Part shown: in pieces, positions 34,139 through 43,255 of the stretch | Layout: every line of letters starts with the position of its first letter | How positions within the stretch are numbered: position 1 is the stretch's first letter | The notes under the pieces: model-generated | Databases searched by the model: none | The model's input: only the letters and a program-made list of their open reading frames with translations | What the model was told of the DNA's origin: nothing | Position numbers and translations under genes: made by a program | Assembly: GCA_031261625.1 (NCBI GenBank) | Contig: JAISJG010000003.1 | Location: 1 to 50,937 of the forward strand | Reading direction: 5' to 3' | DNA length: 50,937 nt | Origin: Candidatus Methanoplasma sp. | GTDB taxonomy: Archaea; Thermoplasmatota; Thermoplasmata; Methanomassiliicoccales; Methanomethylophilaceae

Positions 34139-35662
34139 TCATTGTCCAGAAAGTTGTATCTTCTGCTTCGGACTCCTTTTCTTATCAGGATAAAGATAGG
34201 TTGCATAGTTGTCATCGATCAGCTCATCTATTATTTTTCTCAATGCCGGGGATACTGCGGAATATCCGAGGGCACGTGACAGGTCCTTTACCGACATGCT
34301 GCCATTCTGTTTAAGCGTCTTCAGTATTGCATCTTTATTCTCTTCTCTTCCACGCCTAGACTTAGGATATTCGTTCTGCAAACCGAATGATTCCTGCTCT
34401 GATATGAAAAACTCCGGGTGTACAGGCAATATTGTTGTGAAATATGACCGGTCTATATCCGTCTCAAATATTGGAGGGTCCGAACCGTTATCTTTCATGG
34501 ATCTTATCATTGCAGGAACGCCTGTGTTTCTCCCTTCGATGAGGTTCAATTCCTTTAGAAAGTCCCCTATCCTCCTGTTCCTGTTCTTTTTTGCAACTAA
34601 TCTCTTTTCCACCATGTCATCATCTGTAATTGACCTGTCTGGACCTGGTATACTAACAATCTCCATTCTATCCGGCGTAACAGTTACCGTTATCGGTTCT
34701 GGAATCTGGTAACTTTTATGATATACTGCATTTGAAAGTGCTTCTTCAACTGCGAGATATGGATAATTGAACACCCTTACTGCTCTGGGGTCCCAGGCCA
34801 CTTTTGTTATCTTTTCTTTAATAATGTAGCTTTTTATGTATGTCAGAGCTTCTCTCAACTGTGCATCGATCGGGCCAGTGAATATCTTCTCTGTCATCCC
34901 TTGACCTGTAGGGTCTGGCTTGTCGACAACTTCAATGCGAGCGTATCTGAAATATTCATCTGGCCTATAATTGAAGAACAATAGTCCCACATTGAGGGGT
35001 TTGAGGTTTTCGGACGGACCACCGACTATGTGCATATTTCTAGCCAACTCTGAAAGGGACATGTTTTGTGATGGTTTTTGCAAATCACTTTTGACTTCAT
35101 ACAGGTAATTCTCGATCAAAGCAGGTTTCAGATCGTTCAAAGCCGCAGGATTATTTATCCGATCATCGAACGGTATCACTTCTGATATCTGGAAAAGCTC
35201 TTTTTCCTCGTTAGAATTTGCACGTATTGTGCTGGATAGTTTTCTAATGAAGTAGACTTTCTCGGATTTTTTGATTTTATCTGAAGAAATTGTAACTGGA
35301 CATTTATACGGACGGGAATTTCCTCCCGGGACCCAAACTATCAGAATGCTTGCACCATTGTATTCAGTCTGTTCAACAATGGTAATATATCTGGGCTCAA
35401 TGAGATTGCATTTTTGAATGATATCTTTGTTTATGCTGTCGATAGATTCACGATTTAATCCAGCCACAGGATACTTTGGCATCCCATTGTCCTCTTCGAT
35501 ACCCAGAATTATATAGCCTCCGCCCCAATTGTCAATATCATTGGCAAATGCACATATCGTATGCAATACAGATTCGGGATTCCAATCTCTTTTGTACTCT
35601 ATGCGGGCACCTTCTATCGTTTTTTTCTCAATCAGATCGTTGATATTGATGGGTAGTGCCAT
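34139..35662 (-). CDS. AlbA_2-domain ATP-binding protein with C-terminal winged helix
   Basis: 507 residues. The N-terminal AlbA_2 (Schlafen-like) domain is seen in IEYKRDWNPESVLHTICAFA, GGYIILGIEEDNG and the VYFIRKLSST region. The middle has the RecG-like/GHKL-like part NYPYLAVEEALSNAVYHKSY, and IEGRNTGVPAMIRSM. The C-terminus is a winged helix (DAILKTLKQNGSMSVKDLSR). Such COG2865-type proteins are widespread, often solitary and of unproven function; some are defence-associated. Preceded immediately by six tandem 12-bp repeats. Confidence 0.88.
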   Translation of the reverse strand: MALPININDLIEKKTIEGARIEYKRDWNPESVLHTICAFANDIDNWGGGYIILGIEEDNGMPKYPVAGLNRESIDSINKDIIQKCNLIEPRYITIVEQTEYNGASILIVWVPGGNSRPYKCPVTISSDKIKKSEKVYFIRKLSSTIRANSNEEKELFQISEVIPFDDRINNPAALNDLKPALIENYLYEVKSDLQKPSQNMSLSELARNMHIVGGPSENLKPLNVGLLFFNYRPDEYFRYARIEVVDKPDPTGQGMTEKIFTGPIDAQLREALTYIKSYIIKEKITKVAWDPRAVRVFNYPYLAVEEALSNAVYHKSYQIPEPITVTVTPDRMEIVSIPGPDRSITDDDMVEKRLVAKKNRNRRIGDFLKELNLIEGRNTGVPAMIRSMKDNGSDPPIFETDIDRSYFTTILPVHPEFFISEQESFGLQNEYPKSRRGREENKDAILKTLKQNGSMSVKDLSRALGYSAVSPALRKIIDELIDDNYATYLYPDKKRSPKQKIQLSGQ

Positions 35663-35673
35663 TTCATCCCTCG

Positions 35674-35745
35674 TAAGCTTGTACTTTAACTTATACTCAA
35701 GCTTATACTTTAACTTGTACTATAACTTATACTCAAGCTTATACT
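35674..35745. repeat. Six tandem 12-bp units at the AlbA_2 gene promoter
   Basis: Six back-to-back 12-mers with consensus NNARCTTRTACT (minus strand AGTAYAAGYTNN) fill 35674-35745 and end 12 bp from the AlbA_2 start codon. Each unit contains an AGTATAAG-like TATA core. The array extends into the last codons of the TIM-barrel gene (stop at 35739). Confidence 0.92.
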
Positions 35746-36713
35746 GAGTCTGAGTTGAAATGTGCCAACTGTTGTTTCAGATCGGTTATCGCATCCCCGG
35801 AACCCGAGCCGATCATCTCATGCGTCACGAAATCGGGAGATATCGCATCCACAAGTTCGACGCAACGCGGATCCGAGAACGGTCTGTGCTGGTCTATCTT
35901 CATTATATGCGGATATGAGCGGGTGATGGTCTCCTGCATGGTCTCCCATGCCGGCCTTTCCTCTTCCGGGAATGTGTTCCTGTATTCCGCACTGGTACTG
36001 ACATGGAAATGCATCGTACCGATGCGGTCTTTTATGCTCTCCGAATAACCGTCGAAGATGTGCAGAAGGCCGTTTATGGCCTGTTCCTCCGTATATGCAT
36101 CCGGCAGGGTGTTCATCATATGTCCCGTATCGAGACAGAATCCCCAATTATCGAATTCCAGCTTCCTTTCGAACAGTTCGAATTCCCATTTACGGATCAT
36201 TTTGAGACCCGAACCCCAGAGATTCTCGAAAGCCAGTCTGAAAGGAGGCTCTCCGCCGGGGAATCCGGAAACGACCGTATTGACCATCTCGACGAACGCA
36301 TCCAATACTTTGCGGTCATCATCGTGAAGGGTGCGTAACATGACATCGTCGATATTCGAGTTCCCTGCGTGAAGGACACCGTATGCCGGATCTATGTCCG
36401 CAGCGACCGTGATGAATCTGCGTATGTTGTCCACGATCTCCGCACGGTCCCTTCCGAACAGTACGGGACGGACGCTTATCTCGTTGAATTCTTCGATATC
36501 GGCACGCTCTTCCCAACCTCTGTACCAATCTATGGCAAAAGGCAGATGCACCGCCGGGGCTATGCCGCGATAACAGTCGTCGATCTTGTCGTAAAGAGTG
36601 AACAGCTCCAATCCGTCGCATCCGATCGCGTTCAGACGCAGGACGGGATCGTCCCCGCTACCCGGTATATCGGTAAGAGGCTGATAGACGGAATAATTGT
36701 AGAGGTGCTTCAT
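35739..36713 (-). CDS. Xylose-isomerase-like TIM-barrel protein
   Basis: 324 residues of the AP-endonuclease-2/sugar-isomerase fold. Strand-end motifs are GCDGLELFTLYD, AVHLPFAIDWY, GVLHAGN, LAFENLWGSG, GFCLDTGHMMNT, GTMHFHVS and IMKIDQHRPF, which supply the metal-binding Glu, Asp and His. Substrate unknown; homologues are sugar-phosphate isomerases/epimerases. Follows the DUF4443 gene by about 30 bp on the same strand. Its last codons lie in the tandem repeat of the next gene. Confidence 0.8.
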   Translation of the reverse strand: MKHLYNYSVYQPLTDIPGSGDDPVLRLNAIGCDGLELFTLYDKIDDCYRGIAPAVHLPFAIDWYRGWEERADIEEFNEISVRPVLFGRDRAEIVDNIRRFITVAADIDPAYGVLHAGNSNIDDVMLRTLHDDDRKVLDAFVEMVNTVVSGFPGGEPPFRLAFENLWGSGLKMIRKWEFELFERKLEFDNWGFCLDTGHMMNTLPDAYTEEQAINGLLHIFDGYSESIKDRIGTMHFHVSTSAEYRNTFPEEERPAWETMQETITRSYPHIMKIDQHRPFSDPRCVELVDAISPDFVTHEMIGSGSGDAITDLKQQLAHFNSDSV

Positions 36714-36742
36714 CTTGATGGAAGAAATTAAAAGAAGTTTGG

Positions 36743-37327
36743 TCAGATAAGCTCGAACGCCGCATTGATGGCAGCCTCGATGGCCAGAGGCTTGGTGGGA
36801 CCGCTACCGACGATTAGGACATCGTTCTGCGTCATTCCCGTGTCTTTACGGATTTTGTACGCAAGATTGGGGTCTTCCTTGTCGATGACCCAATCCGGAG
36901 GGATTGTAAGAGCCCCGTCACGGATCACGACGGTGGTGCATCCGGATGCTCCGGCCTTGATGCCGGCATCGCGCTGCTGCATTCCGTTGTGTATCTTGTC
37001 GGCCACTCCCAGGACCACGACCCCCTGCGAGAATTCCCCGACAGCGGAGTCACCGAGATGTACATCCACGATTCTCACCGGGATCTGGTTGATGAACGCG
37101 ACCCCGGCTTTGGTTATGGTTATGCCCGTCTGTTTCACGAGTATGAAATTCCATTCTTTCAGTGTATCGACTATCCGGCGCATACTGCCTTCGCCGATAC
37201 CTACGGTATCCGCGAGTTTCTTGCGTCCGATCCTCTTCCCGTCCGAAAGGGTATACAGTGCCCAGTAGATGCTCGCGTCACTGAAACGGAACATCGGACC
37301 GTACTGTGGAACTTCCATTATCTTCAT
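36743..37327 (-). CDS. DUF4443-type archaeal HTH regulator
   Basis: 194 residues. A winged helix (RIGRKKLADTVGIGEGSMRR, then IVDTLKEWNFILVKQTG) is followed by a small alpha/beta domain (VVVLGVADKIHNGMQQRDAG, then TVVIRDGAL, VLIVGSGPTKPLA) that could bind a small ligand. GGTGA seven bases before ATG 37327 decides the start. It lies 20 bp after the S-adenosylmethionine synthetase gene, so probably in its transcript. Ligand unknown. Confidence 0.75.
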   Translation of the reverse strand: MKIMEVPQYGPMFRFSDASIYWALYTLSDGKRIGRKKLADTVGIGEGSMRRIVDTLKEWNFILVKQTGITITKAGVAFINQIPVRIVDVHLGDSAVGEFSQGVVVLGVADKIHNGMQQRDAGIKAGASGCTTVVIRDGALTIPPDWVIDKEDPNLAYKIRKDTGMTQNDVLIVGSGPTKPLAIEAAINAAFELI

Positions 37328-37346
37328 TTTAACTCACCGTGGAAGA

Positions 37347-38579
37347 TCAGAATGTTCTGACCTTACCGTTTACGATAAGCTCTGTTACCTTATCAACGTT
37401 GTCAAGCCACTCCGCCGTGATCGACTCCGCTTCTCCCTTCCATTTGGCGAACTTCGGGTTGGTGTCCGCATTGAGTGCGTGTATCTCCACAGCTGCGTTC
37501 AAGGGGAACGCGACCGGCTTTCCAATCTGGGAGAGCAGTCTCACGTGGATCTCGGCCTCGGTGGTGACCTTCTTCGCAACATCGTCCGCAATGAGCTTGG
37601 ACATGATGTTGTAGATCTTTCCGATGTGTGTGATCGGGTTCTTACCGGATGTGGCCTCCATGGACATGGGCCTGTAAGGCGTGATAAGACCGTTGCATCT
37701 GTTTCCTCTTCCGACGGATCCGTCATCTCCCATTTCCTGGGACATTCCGGAACATGTGAGATAGTAAACGCCTCTCTTGTAATCATCGCCGGTGTTCACA
37801 TCGAGCTTTATGTCGACCTTCTCGGATCCGATGACCTTGAGTGCGTTGTCGTAAACGGAGTCGTGAAGCTGCTGTATGGCGGATTTGTATTCGCCTGCGT
37901 CCTTGATGTATTTGTCAACCATTGCGCATGCAACGGTGAGTGTGATCGTCTTGCCGACCCTCGACGCCATGACCTTGACATCCTGTCCGGTCTCGGGGAG
38001 TTTCTTCTTCAGTGCGCCGTTTATGTATTCCTCTGTTTTGAGTACGAGCTTGTCTGTGACGGAGTACGGAGCATATCCTACACCGAATGATGTGTCGTTC
38101 GCAAGGACCCCGGATGCTTTGTAGACACCGGTGAGATCGTCGGATCCCATTCCGATCCTTGCGTCGAGTATGATCTCCGATTCGACATCGAGGTTGGGGA
38201 ACGTCTTATCGAGATATTTCCTTGCCGCTTTCAGTGCGGTCGGTTTACAGGGAAGGGACTTGAGTCCTTTCTTCTCTTCTTCGACGTGCGTTGTCGCACG
38301 TCCCACGAGAAGTATGTACGAGGGATCGAGGATCGAGCCGCCGCCGAATTTGGGGGCCGCCTGTCCTGCTGCGATCTGTGTTTCGTCCGTGTTGTGATGG
38401 AGAACGTGTCCGAACTCTTTGATGTACATCTTACATAGAGCCTTACTTACTTCCTCTGCGAGCGCATCGGAGACGCTGTCGGGGTGCCCGATTCCTTTTC
38501 TCTCGACGATCTCTATATTCTTTCTAGGCAGAGGGAGTTCGTTGACCCCGCTCACATAAATGTTCTTCTTTGCGACCAT
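37347..38579 (-). CDS. mat: Archaeal S-adenosylmethionine synthetase
   Basis: Makes SAM from methionine and ATP; the archaeal AdoMet synthetase-2 family. Motifs include ERKGIGHPDSVSDALAEEVS, VGRATTHVE, DARIGMGSDDLTG, ASGVLANDTSFGVGYAP, CSGMSQEMGDDGSVGRGNR and ATSGKNPITHIGKIYN. 410 residues from ATG 38579, with GTGAT just upstream; three alternative upstream in-frame codons exist. Divergent from an HTH-CBS regulator across ~125 bp. Confidence 0.96.
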   Translation of the reverse strand: MVAKKNIYVSGVNELPLPRKNIEIVERKGIGHPDSVSDALAEEVSKALCKMYIKEFGHVLHHNTDETQIAAGQAAPKFGGGSILDPSYILLVGRATTHVEEEKKGLKSLPCKPTALKAARKYLDKTFPNLDVESEIILDARIGMGSDDLTGVYKASGVLANDTSFGVGYAPYSVTDKLVLKTEEYINGALKKKLPETGQDVKVMASRVGKTITLTVACAMVDKYIKDAGEYKSAIQQLHDSVYDNALKVIGSEKVDIKLDVNTGDDYKRGVYYLTCSGMSQEMGDDGSVGRGNRCNGLITPYRPMSMEATSGKNPITHIGKIYNIMSKLIADDVAKKVTTEAEIHVRLLSQIGKPVAFPLNAAVEIHALNADTNPKFAKWKGEAESITAEWLDNVDKVTELIVNGKVRTF

Positions 38580-38703
38580 GTGCATCACTCATTTTTTTCC
38601 GCTGACTGCGGGTTTGAATTCTTGATGGTTTACCTACTAATTAATGTTTAATAAAGTAATTTGATAGAAATAGTCATATAGTAATTTTTTATTTCGTATA
38701 CTT

Positions 38704-39267
38704 ATGAAGTTTCCGCCCGCAGCCGACATCAGGAAAATGAGGAAGTCGCTAGACATCACCCAAACCGAGCTAGCACGCGAGTCGGGAGTAAGCCAAAGTA
38801 CGATCGCGAAGATCGAGCGCGGACGCATTTCCGCCAGCTACGATACAGTTGTAACTTTGTTCGAAACACTCGAGCGCATCCACCACAACAGCAGGAAGGA
38901 TGCCACCGCCGCGGATGTCTCCTCGAAAAGCATCATAACGATTCAGTGCGATGAAAGGGTCCATGCCGCATCAGAACTTATGAGATCCACCGGATTCTCG
39001 CAGCTCCCGGTCCTTTCGGGCGATGCACCTGTGGGAAGCATCTCCGAAAAGAAGATATTCGACCTCATGAGAAGAGGAAAAACAATGGAAGAGCTGAAAG
39101 ATACGGTCATATCGAACATCATGGACGAATCTTTCCCTGTGGTCACGGAGACGACACCCGTTGCATCCGTCACGACGATGATGAGCAACTGCGATGCGGT
39201 ACTCGTCGCTAAAAAAGGAAAGCTCGTCGGTATGATTACCAACGCGGATATGCTCAAACTGATCTGA
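38704..39267 (+). CDS. XRE-HTH protein with tandem CBS domains
   Basis: 187 residues. HTH: MRKSLDITQTELARESGVSQ-STIAKIERGR (11-41). Two CBS motifs follow: IQCDERVHAASELMRSTGFS, QLPVLSGDAPVGSISE and VVTETTPVASVTTMMSNCDA, VLVAKKGKLVGMITNADML. CBS pairs bind adenosyl compounds (AMP, ATP, SAM), and the gene is divergent from the SAM synthetase gene, so SAM sensing is a reasonable inference. Its 3' end overlaps rnz by 14 bp. Confidence 0.88.
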   Translation: MKFPPAADIRKMRKSLDITQTELARESGVSQSTIAKIERGRISASYDTVVTLFETLERIHHNSRKDATAADVSSKSIITIQCDERVHAASELMRSTGFSQLPVLSGDAPVGSISEKKIFDLMRRGKTMEELKDTVISNIMDESFPVVTETTPVASVTTMMSNCDAVLVAKKGKLVGMITNADMLKLI

Positions 39268-40168
39268 ACCTGTTCTTATCTACCGTAAAGAAAGAAAAGT
39301 CGGCGGCCACGAAAGAGTCCGGGAATATCTCCCTGGCCTCTTTCTCAAGCTGCAGACCGTCTTCGTAACGGTTGCTTATGTGTGTCAGTATCAAAGCTCT
39401 GCAACCGTTGTTCTTTGCCGTTTCGGCGGCCTGTGATGCTGTCGAATGCTTGTAAGCGGATGCTTTCTCTTCCTCACTGTGAGAATATGTAGATTCGTGG
39501 ATGAGCACATCCGCATCTTTAGATGCTTCCGTAAGGCCGGCGCATGGTACGGTGTCCCCTGTATAGACCACGGAACACCCGGGTTTCGAAGGTCCTATGA
39601 CCGTTTCAGGTGTGACCCCATTAACCGTGGTACCTTTCTGAAGCGCTGCAAAATCCGGGCCGGGAACGATCCCGAGGGATTTCGCTTTGGCTTCGTTGAA
39701 TTTTCCTTTGGTGTCATCCTCTCTGAGAACGAATCCGATGGACGGGACCCCGTGGTCCGTATCGAAAGATGATACGGAAAAACCTTCGAACTGTACTCTG
39801 TCCCCGGGCCCGAACTCCTCGATATCCAGCTTATACTCGAAACCTCCGCCCTGACACGTATCGGATACGGCTTCGATGAATTCCCTGATCCCTTTCGGTC
39901 CGCGGACCACAAGAGGATCCTTTCTTCCGGACAGACCCATTGTCTGCAACAATCCAGGAAGGCCGAATATATGGTCTCCGTGAAGATGGCTTATGAAGAT
40001 ACCGACGACCTTCATGAACGAGAACTGCGACACCATCAACTGTCTCTGTGCGCCTTCGCCGCAGTCGAAGAGGACGATATCCCCCTTACTGCGGACCGCG
40101 ACGCATGACGGCGCCCGGTCCCTGGACGGCAGTCCGCCGCCCGTACCGAGGAACAGTATCTCCAACAT
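39254..40168 (-). CDS. rnz: Ribonuclease Z (tRNA 3'-processing)
   Basis: Metallo-beta-lactamase nuclease that removes tRNA 3' trailers. Zinc motif SHLHGDH (His61, His63, Asp65, His66), VYTGDT, HESTYSHSEEEKA, HSTASQAAE and LTHISNRY are all present. 304 residues from ATG 40168 (MLEILFLGTGGGLPS, the family start); GTG 40177 would add three residues. Follows the small zinc-protein gene by 12 bp. Confidence 0.94.
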   Translation of the reverse strand: MLEILFLGTGGGLPSRDRAPSCVAVRSKGDIVLFDCGEGAQRQLMVSQFSFMKVVGIFISHLHGDHIFGLPGLLQTMGLSGRKDPLVVRGPKGIREFIEAVSDTCQGGGFEYKLDIEEFGPGDRVQFEGFSVSSFDTDHGVPSIGFVLREDDTKGKFNEAKAKSLGIVPGPDFAALQKGTTVNGVTPETVIGPSKPGCSVVYTGDTVPCAGLTEASKDADVLIHESTYSHSEEEKASAYKHSTASQAAETAKNNGCRALILTHISNRYEDGLQLEKEAREIFPDSFVAADFSFFTVDKNRFRSV

Positions 40169-40180
40169 CCGGGACACCGT

Positions 40181-40405
40181 TCATTCGTAGACCTTGTCAA
40201 GGCCTCTGTCCGTCTTGGTCTCTTTTTTGAGTGCTTTGTAATGATCTTTGCAAAGGTGTACGCTGCGAAGGTTATCATCTTTCAGTTTGAGTGAAGATTT
40301 GGCCACCAGCTTGAGGCTTATGGAGCGTTCCGAATCATTTTCGCAACCTGACACATCGCATGCCTTTACGGTCGTACTGTGTTTTGGTGATACCATACCC
40401 CTCAA
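40181..40405 (-). CDS. Small zinc-binding-type protein upstream of RNase Z
   Basis: 74 residues (71 if started at the second ATG, 40396). KACDVSGCENDSERSIS and VHLCKDHYKALKKETK place three Cys and a His as in treble-clef-like zinc sites; otherwise basic. Coupled to rnz by a 12-bp gap, so it may act in RNA processing, but this is inferred only from position. I do not recognise the family. Confidence 0.65.
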   Translation of the reverse strand: MRGMVSPKHSTTVKACDVSGCENDSERSISLKLVAKSSLKLKDDNLRSVHLCKDHYKALKKETKTDRGLDKVYE

Positions 40406-40472
40406 ATCCTCCTGGCGGGATATATTGATTTGCCCGGAATAATGCAGGTTATAGGCTCTCCGACGACGGATC

Positions 40473-41675
40473 TCACAATTCCTGCCCGAGCAGAAAATCA
40501 GTCACTGTGATACATATGATTCCATCGCCCGTCGGGGAAGTCGCATGTTCTGTTATGAGTATTTTAGGAAATGCATCCTTTATCGCAAGCAGGGGGGAGG
40601 TTTCTCTTCTCCGTGCATCTTCGTCCGCTATGAACTGCGACACCTGGATGTAAATGTTGTTCTGTTGCTTCGATGCAACGAAATCTATTTCCTGCTGACC
40701 TACTTTTCCGACGGTGACCTTGTATCCGCGGCGCAGAAGTTCGAAATAGACAAGATTCTCTAACATCCTTCCGCGGTCGCCGGAACCTACCTCTGCATTT
40801 CTGATGCCGAGATCCACGGCGTAATACTTGTTAAGGGTTTTCAGCATATGTTTGTCTGCAACATCGAATCTTTTTACCCTGTACAGAAGATATGACTGCT
40901 CAAGCATCGAAAGATAGTTCTCCACGGTGGCTGGTGTTGTTTTTATTCCATTGCTGCTGAGATAATCGGAAATACTCTTTGCAGAGACTATATTTCCGAT
41001 GCTTGCCAATAAAAATTCAGAGATACGGAACATCAGAGCCGGATCTCTGACGTTATTCTTCAGAATGACATCCGAGGATATGATGGACCTGTATATGCCG
41101 TCGATCACATCCATGCGATTCCTTTCGTCGTGAGGCATTACCGTCACTCCCGGGAATCCGCCGTATATCAGATACTCGTTCAGGACCTCTGTTTTTTCAA
41201 GACCGTTCTCCTTCCGGAAATTATATATCTCTCCGAAGGAAAGCGGGAAAACCTGTATGACTATCTGTCTGCCCACCAGCTTTGTGCTCAGATCGGATGA
41301 GAGCATCATAGCGTTGGACCCTGTGATATAGAGATCGACATCCAGTTCCGTAAAGATGGAGACGGCGGCACTCTCCCATTCCGGGACGTTCTGTATCTCG
41401 TCTATGAACACATAATTCCTGCCTTCGCCCAGATTGCTCTTTACAAGGTCAAACAATTCTGCATCGCCGATTATGCTTTTTTTCAGGTCCATACGGTCCA
41501 GATTATAATGGTGTACATTGGAGCCTTTAATGCCGTCAGCAAGAAGATATTCTTTGAACATCTCCAAAAGCGTGGATTTACCGCTGCGTCTGACGCCGGA
41601 AAGAACTTTGATAAAATCCTGATCTCTCAGGGATATCAGTCTGTTCATGTAACTGTCCCTTGCGATGCGGCCCAT
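40473..41675 (-). CDS. AAA ATPase with DUF4143 domain (copy D)
   Basis: 400 residues. Walker A GVRRSGKST, Walker B YVFIDEIQ, LYITGSNAMMLSSDL, a winged-helix part (GNIVSAKSISDYLSSNGIKT) and the C-terminal nuclease-like QQEIDFVAS. Same subfamily as copy B. ATG 41675 fits the normal short N-terminus. Solitary, with direct repeats touching its TATA-like box (CTAAATACAATC). Role unknown. Confidence 0.9.
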   Translation of the reverse strand: MGRIARDSYMNRLISLRDQDFIKVLSGVRRSGKSTLLEMFKEYLLADGIKGSNVHHYNLDRMDLKKSIIGDAELFDLVKSNLGEGRNYVFIDEIQNVPEWESAAVSIFTELDVDLYITGSNAMMLSSDLSTKLVGRQIVIQVFPLSFGEIYNFRKENGLEKTEVLNEYLIYGGFPGVTVMPHDERNRMDVIDGIYRSIISSDVILKNNVRDPALMFRISEFLLASIGNIVSAKSISDYLSSNGIKTTPATVENYLSMLEQSYLLYRVKRFDVADKHMLKTLNKYYAVDLGIRNAEVGSGDRGRMLENLVYFELLRRGYKVTVGKVGQQEIDFVASKQQNNIYIQVSQFIADEDARRRETSPLLAIKDAFPKILITEHATSPTGDGIICITVTDFLLGQEL

Positions 41676-41705
41676 ATTTATCGTACGGATCTGATTGTAT
41701 TTAGA

Positions 41706-41768
41706 GTTTTTATTCTATACTTCAAAAAAATCTTAAAATCAAAAGTTTTTATTCTATACTTCAAAAAA
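41706..41768. repeat. Two identical 24-bp direct repeats at the ATPase D promoter
   Basis: 41706-41729 and 41745-41768 are identical (GTTTTTATTCTATACTTC followed by six A) with a 39-bp period. The proximal copy abuts the likely TATA box of ATPase D (minus strand), about 30 bp from its ATG. Confidence 0.92.
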
Positions 41769-41978
41769 TATAAGCCACCGGAAATTCCAGATCTGAATGC
41801 ACATTATCTTCCGAAATTCAAATCCGAAGAGCATATTGACAGATGCGTGACAGATATCACCCCATCCGCCCTTTCTTCGGATCGTTCCAAACTTGGCAAA
41901 GAGATCGAAAGAATTGAGACGGTATGTGCGGATTATGCCCACATTTTTGATAGTTTTGACGAAGCCTTCTTTTGCGTA
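41769..41978. other. Intergenic remainder without a recognisable gene
   Basis: About 210 bp between the ATPase D repeats and the asd promoter. A plus-strand frame is open here (PPEIPDLNAHYLPKFKSEEH ...) up to 41987, but it has no credible start and no family resemblance. It could be the end of a lost gene. Confidence 0.35.
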
Positions 41979-41988
41979 TATTTATAAT
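41979..41988 (+). promoter_or_regulatory. TATA box of asd
   Basis: TTTATAATAC with start about 45 bp downstream; an AGAGGA ribosome binding site lies before ATG 42029. Confidence 0.5.
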
Positions 41989-42028
41989 ACTTTTTGAGTA
42001 TTTGCGGTGATATTCAAAGAGGATTCAC

Positions 42029-43093
42029 ATGAGCAAGATCAAAGTTGCTGTGCTGGGCGCCACCGGCATGATAGGCCAAAGGTTCATCCAGATGCTCGAA
42101 GACCACCCGTGGTTCGAGATCGAAGGGCTCTACGCATCCGAGAAGTCGGACGGTAAGAAGCTCAGGGATGTCCTGAAAGTGAGGGATTTCGTATTCAAGG
42201 AGGAGACTCTGGATGCGACGATAAGGACCATGGACCTGAAGCACATATCGAAAGATGCCAGGATCGCATTCTCCGGTATCCCTTCCGACCTTGCCGGGCC
42301 TACCGAAACGGAACTTTCCGATAACGGTGTTGCCGTCTTCACCAACGCGGGTTCCCACCGCATGGACGACCATGTTCCCATAATAATACCGGAGATCAAC
42401 GCTTCACAGTTCGATTCCATCAAAGACCAGCCTTCCTACAACAAGAACGGCGGATATATCATAACGAATGCCAACTGCTCGTCCACCGGGATAGCTATCC
42501 CTCTGTACGCTCTGGACCTGGCCTTCGGATTGGACCAGGTGTTCGTATCCACATACCAGGCGCTGTCCGGTGCCGGATATCCCGGTGTTCCGTCCCTTGA
42601 TGCCGTCGGGAATGTCGTTCCCTTCATCGATCACGAGGAGGAGAAGATGGAAGTAGAGCTTGCAAAGATCCTCGGAACATATTCGAACGGAAAATTCAAC
42701 CATGCCGGTTTCAAGGTCCTTGCCAACTGTGCCAGGGTCCCCGTTGTAGACGGACACCTGGAATCGCTTGTGCTCGATCTGAAAAAATCACCGTCCCTTG
42801 ACGAGGTGGAGAAAGCATTGACCGGATTCCGCGGAGAGGCCCAGAAACTGGGACTTCCGTCCGCTCCGGACAGCCCCATCATCGTAAGGAAAGAGAAGAA
42901 CAGACCGCAGCCCGCTTTCGATGTCATGGCCGGAACCCCTGAGAGGGCCAGAGGCATGGCATCCACCGTCGGAAGGCTGAGAGAAAGCAACGGATACTAC
43001 AAAGCGTTCGTCCTTTCCCACAACACCCTGAGGGGCGGCGCGGGCGGATCAGTGCTCAACGCAGAACTTGCAAAGGTCAAAGGCCTCATCTGA
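42029..43093 (+). CDS. asd: Aspartate-semialdehyde dehydrogenase
   Basis: NADPH-dependent enzyme of Lys/Thr/Met synthesis. Nucleotide loop GATGMIGQRF, active-site Cys150 in NANCSSTGIA, the substrate region CARVPVVDGHLESLVL and GMASTVGRLRESNGYYKAFVLSHNT match the archaeal/fungal-type branch. 354 residues. Single gene, followed by two hairpins; transcription continues toward the his operon on the same strand but with a separate promoter. Confidence 0.96.
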   Translation: MSKIKVAVLGATGMIGQRFIQMLEDHPWFEIEGLYASEKSDGKKLRDVLKVRDFVFKEETLDATIRTMDLKHISKDARIAFSGIPSDLAGPTETELSDNGVAVFTNAGSHRMDDHVPIIIPEINASQFDSIKDQPSYNKNGGYIITNANCSSTGIAIPLYALDLAFGLDQVFVSTYQALSGAGYPGVPSLDAVGNVVPFIDHEEEKMEVELAKILGTYSNGKFNHAGFKVLANCARVPVVDGHLESLVLDLKKSPSLDEVEKALTGFRGEAQKLGLPSAPDSPIIVRKEKNRPQPAFDVMAGTPERARGMASTVGRLRESNGYYKAFVLSHNTLRGGAGGSVLNAELAKVKGLI

Positions 43094-43116
43094 GGCCGAA
43101 GGTGGGGGACACCCCC
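43082..43116 (+). terminator. Two GC hairpins after asd
   Basis: GGCCTC-ATCT-GAGGCC spans the stop codon (43082-43097), then GGGGG-ACA-CCCCC (43104-43116) is followed by an AT-rich tract. Confidence 0.5.
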
Positions 43117-43255
43117 CCATCTCCATTTAATCAATAAATCAATTCTGAAGATCGTGACCCGATGGACCTTCACCATCGGCCCCGACATAATTATCACCTT
43201 AACACATAAAATAACGGACTTTTCATGCATAACCAATGGAAACCTTATTTACTCA

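Noticed and set aside
35674..35745. CRISPR array
   Set aside because: Units are 12 bp and contiguous, with no spacers. The other repeat arrays have only two to four copies and no cas gene is present.
41790..41987. Plus-strand coding frame before asd
   Set aside because: Open for ~65 codons but without a plausible start, with repeats and AT-rich promoter DNA at its head and no family resemblance.
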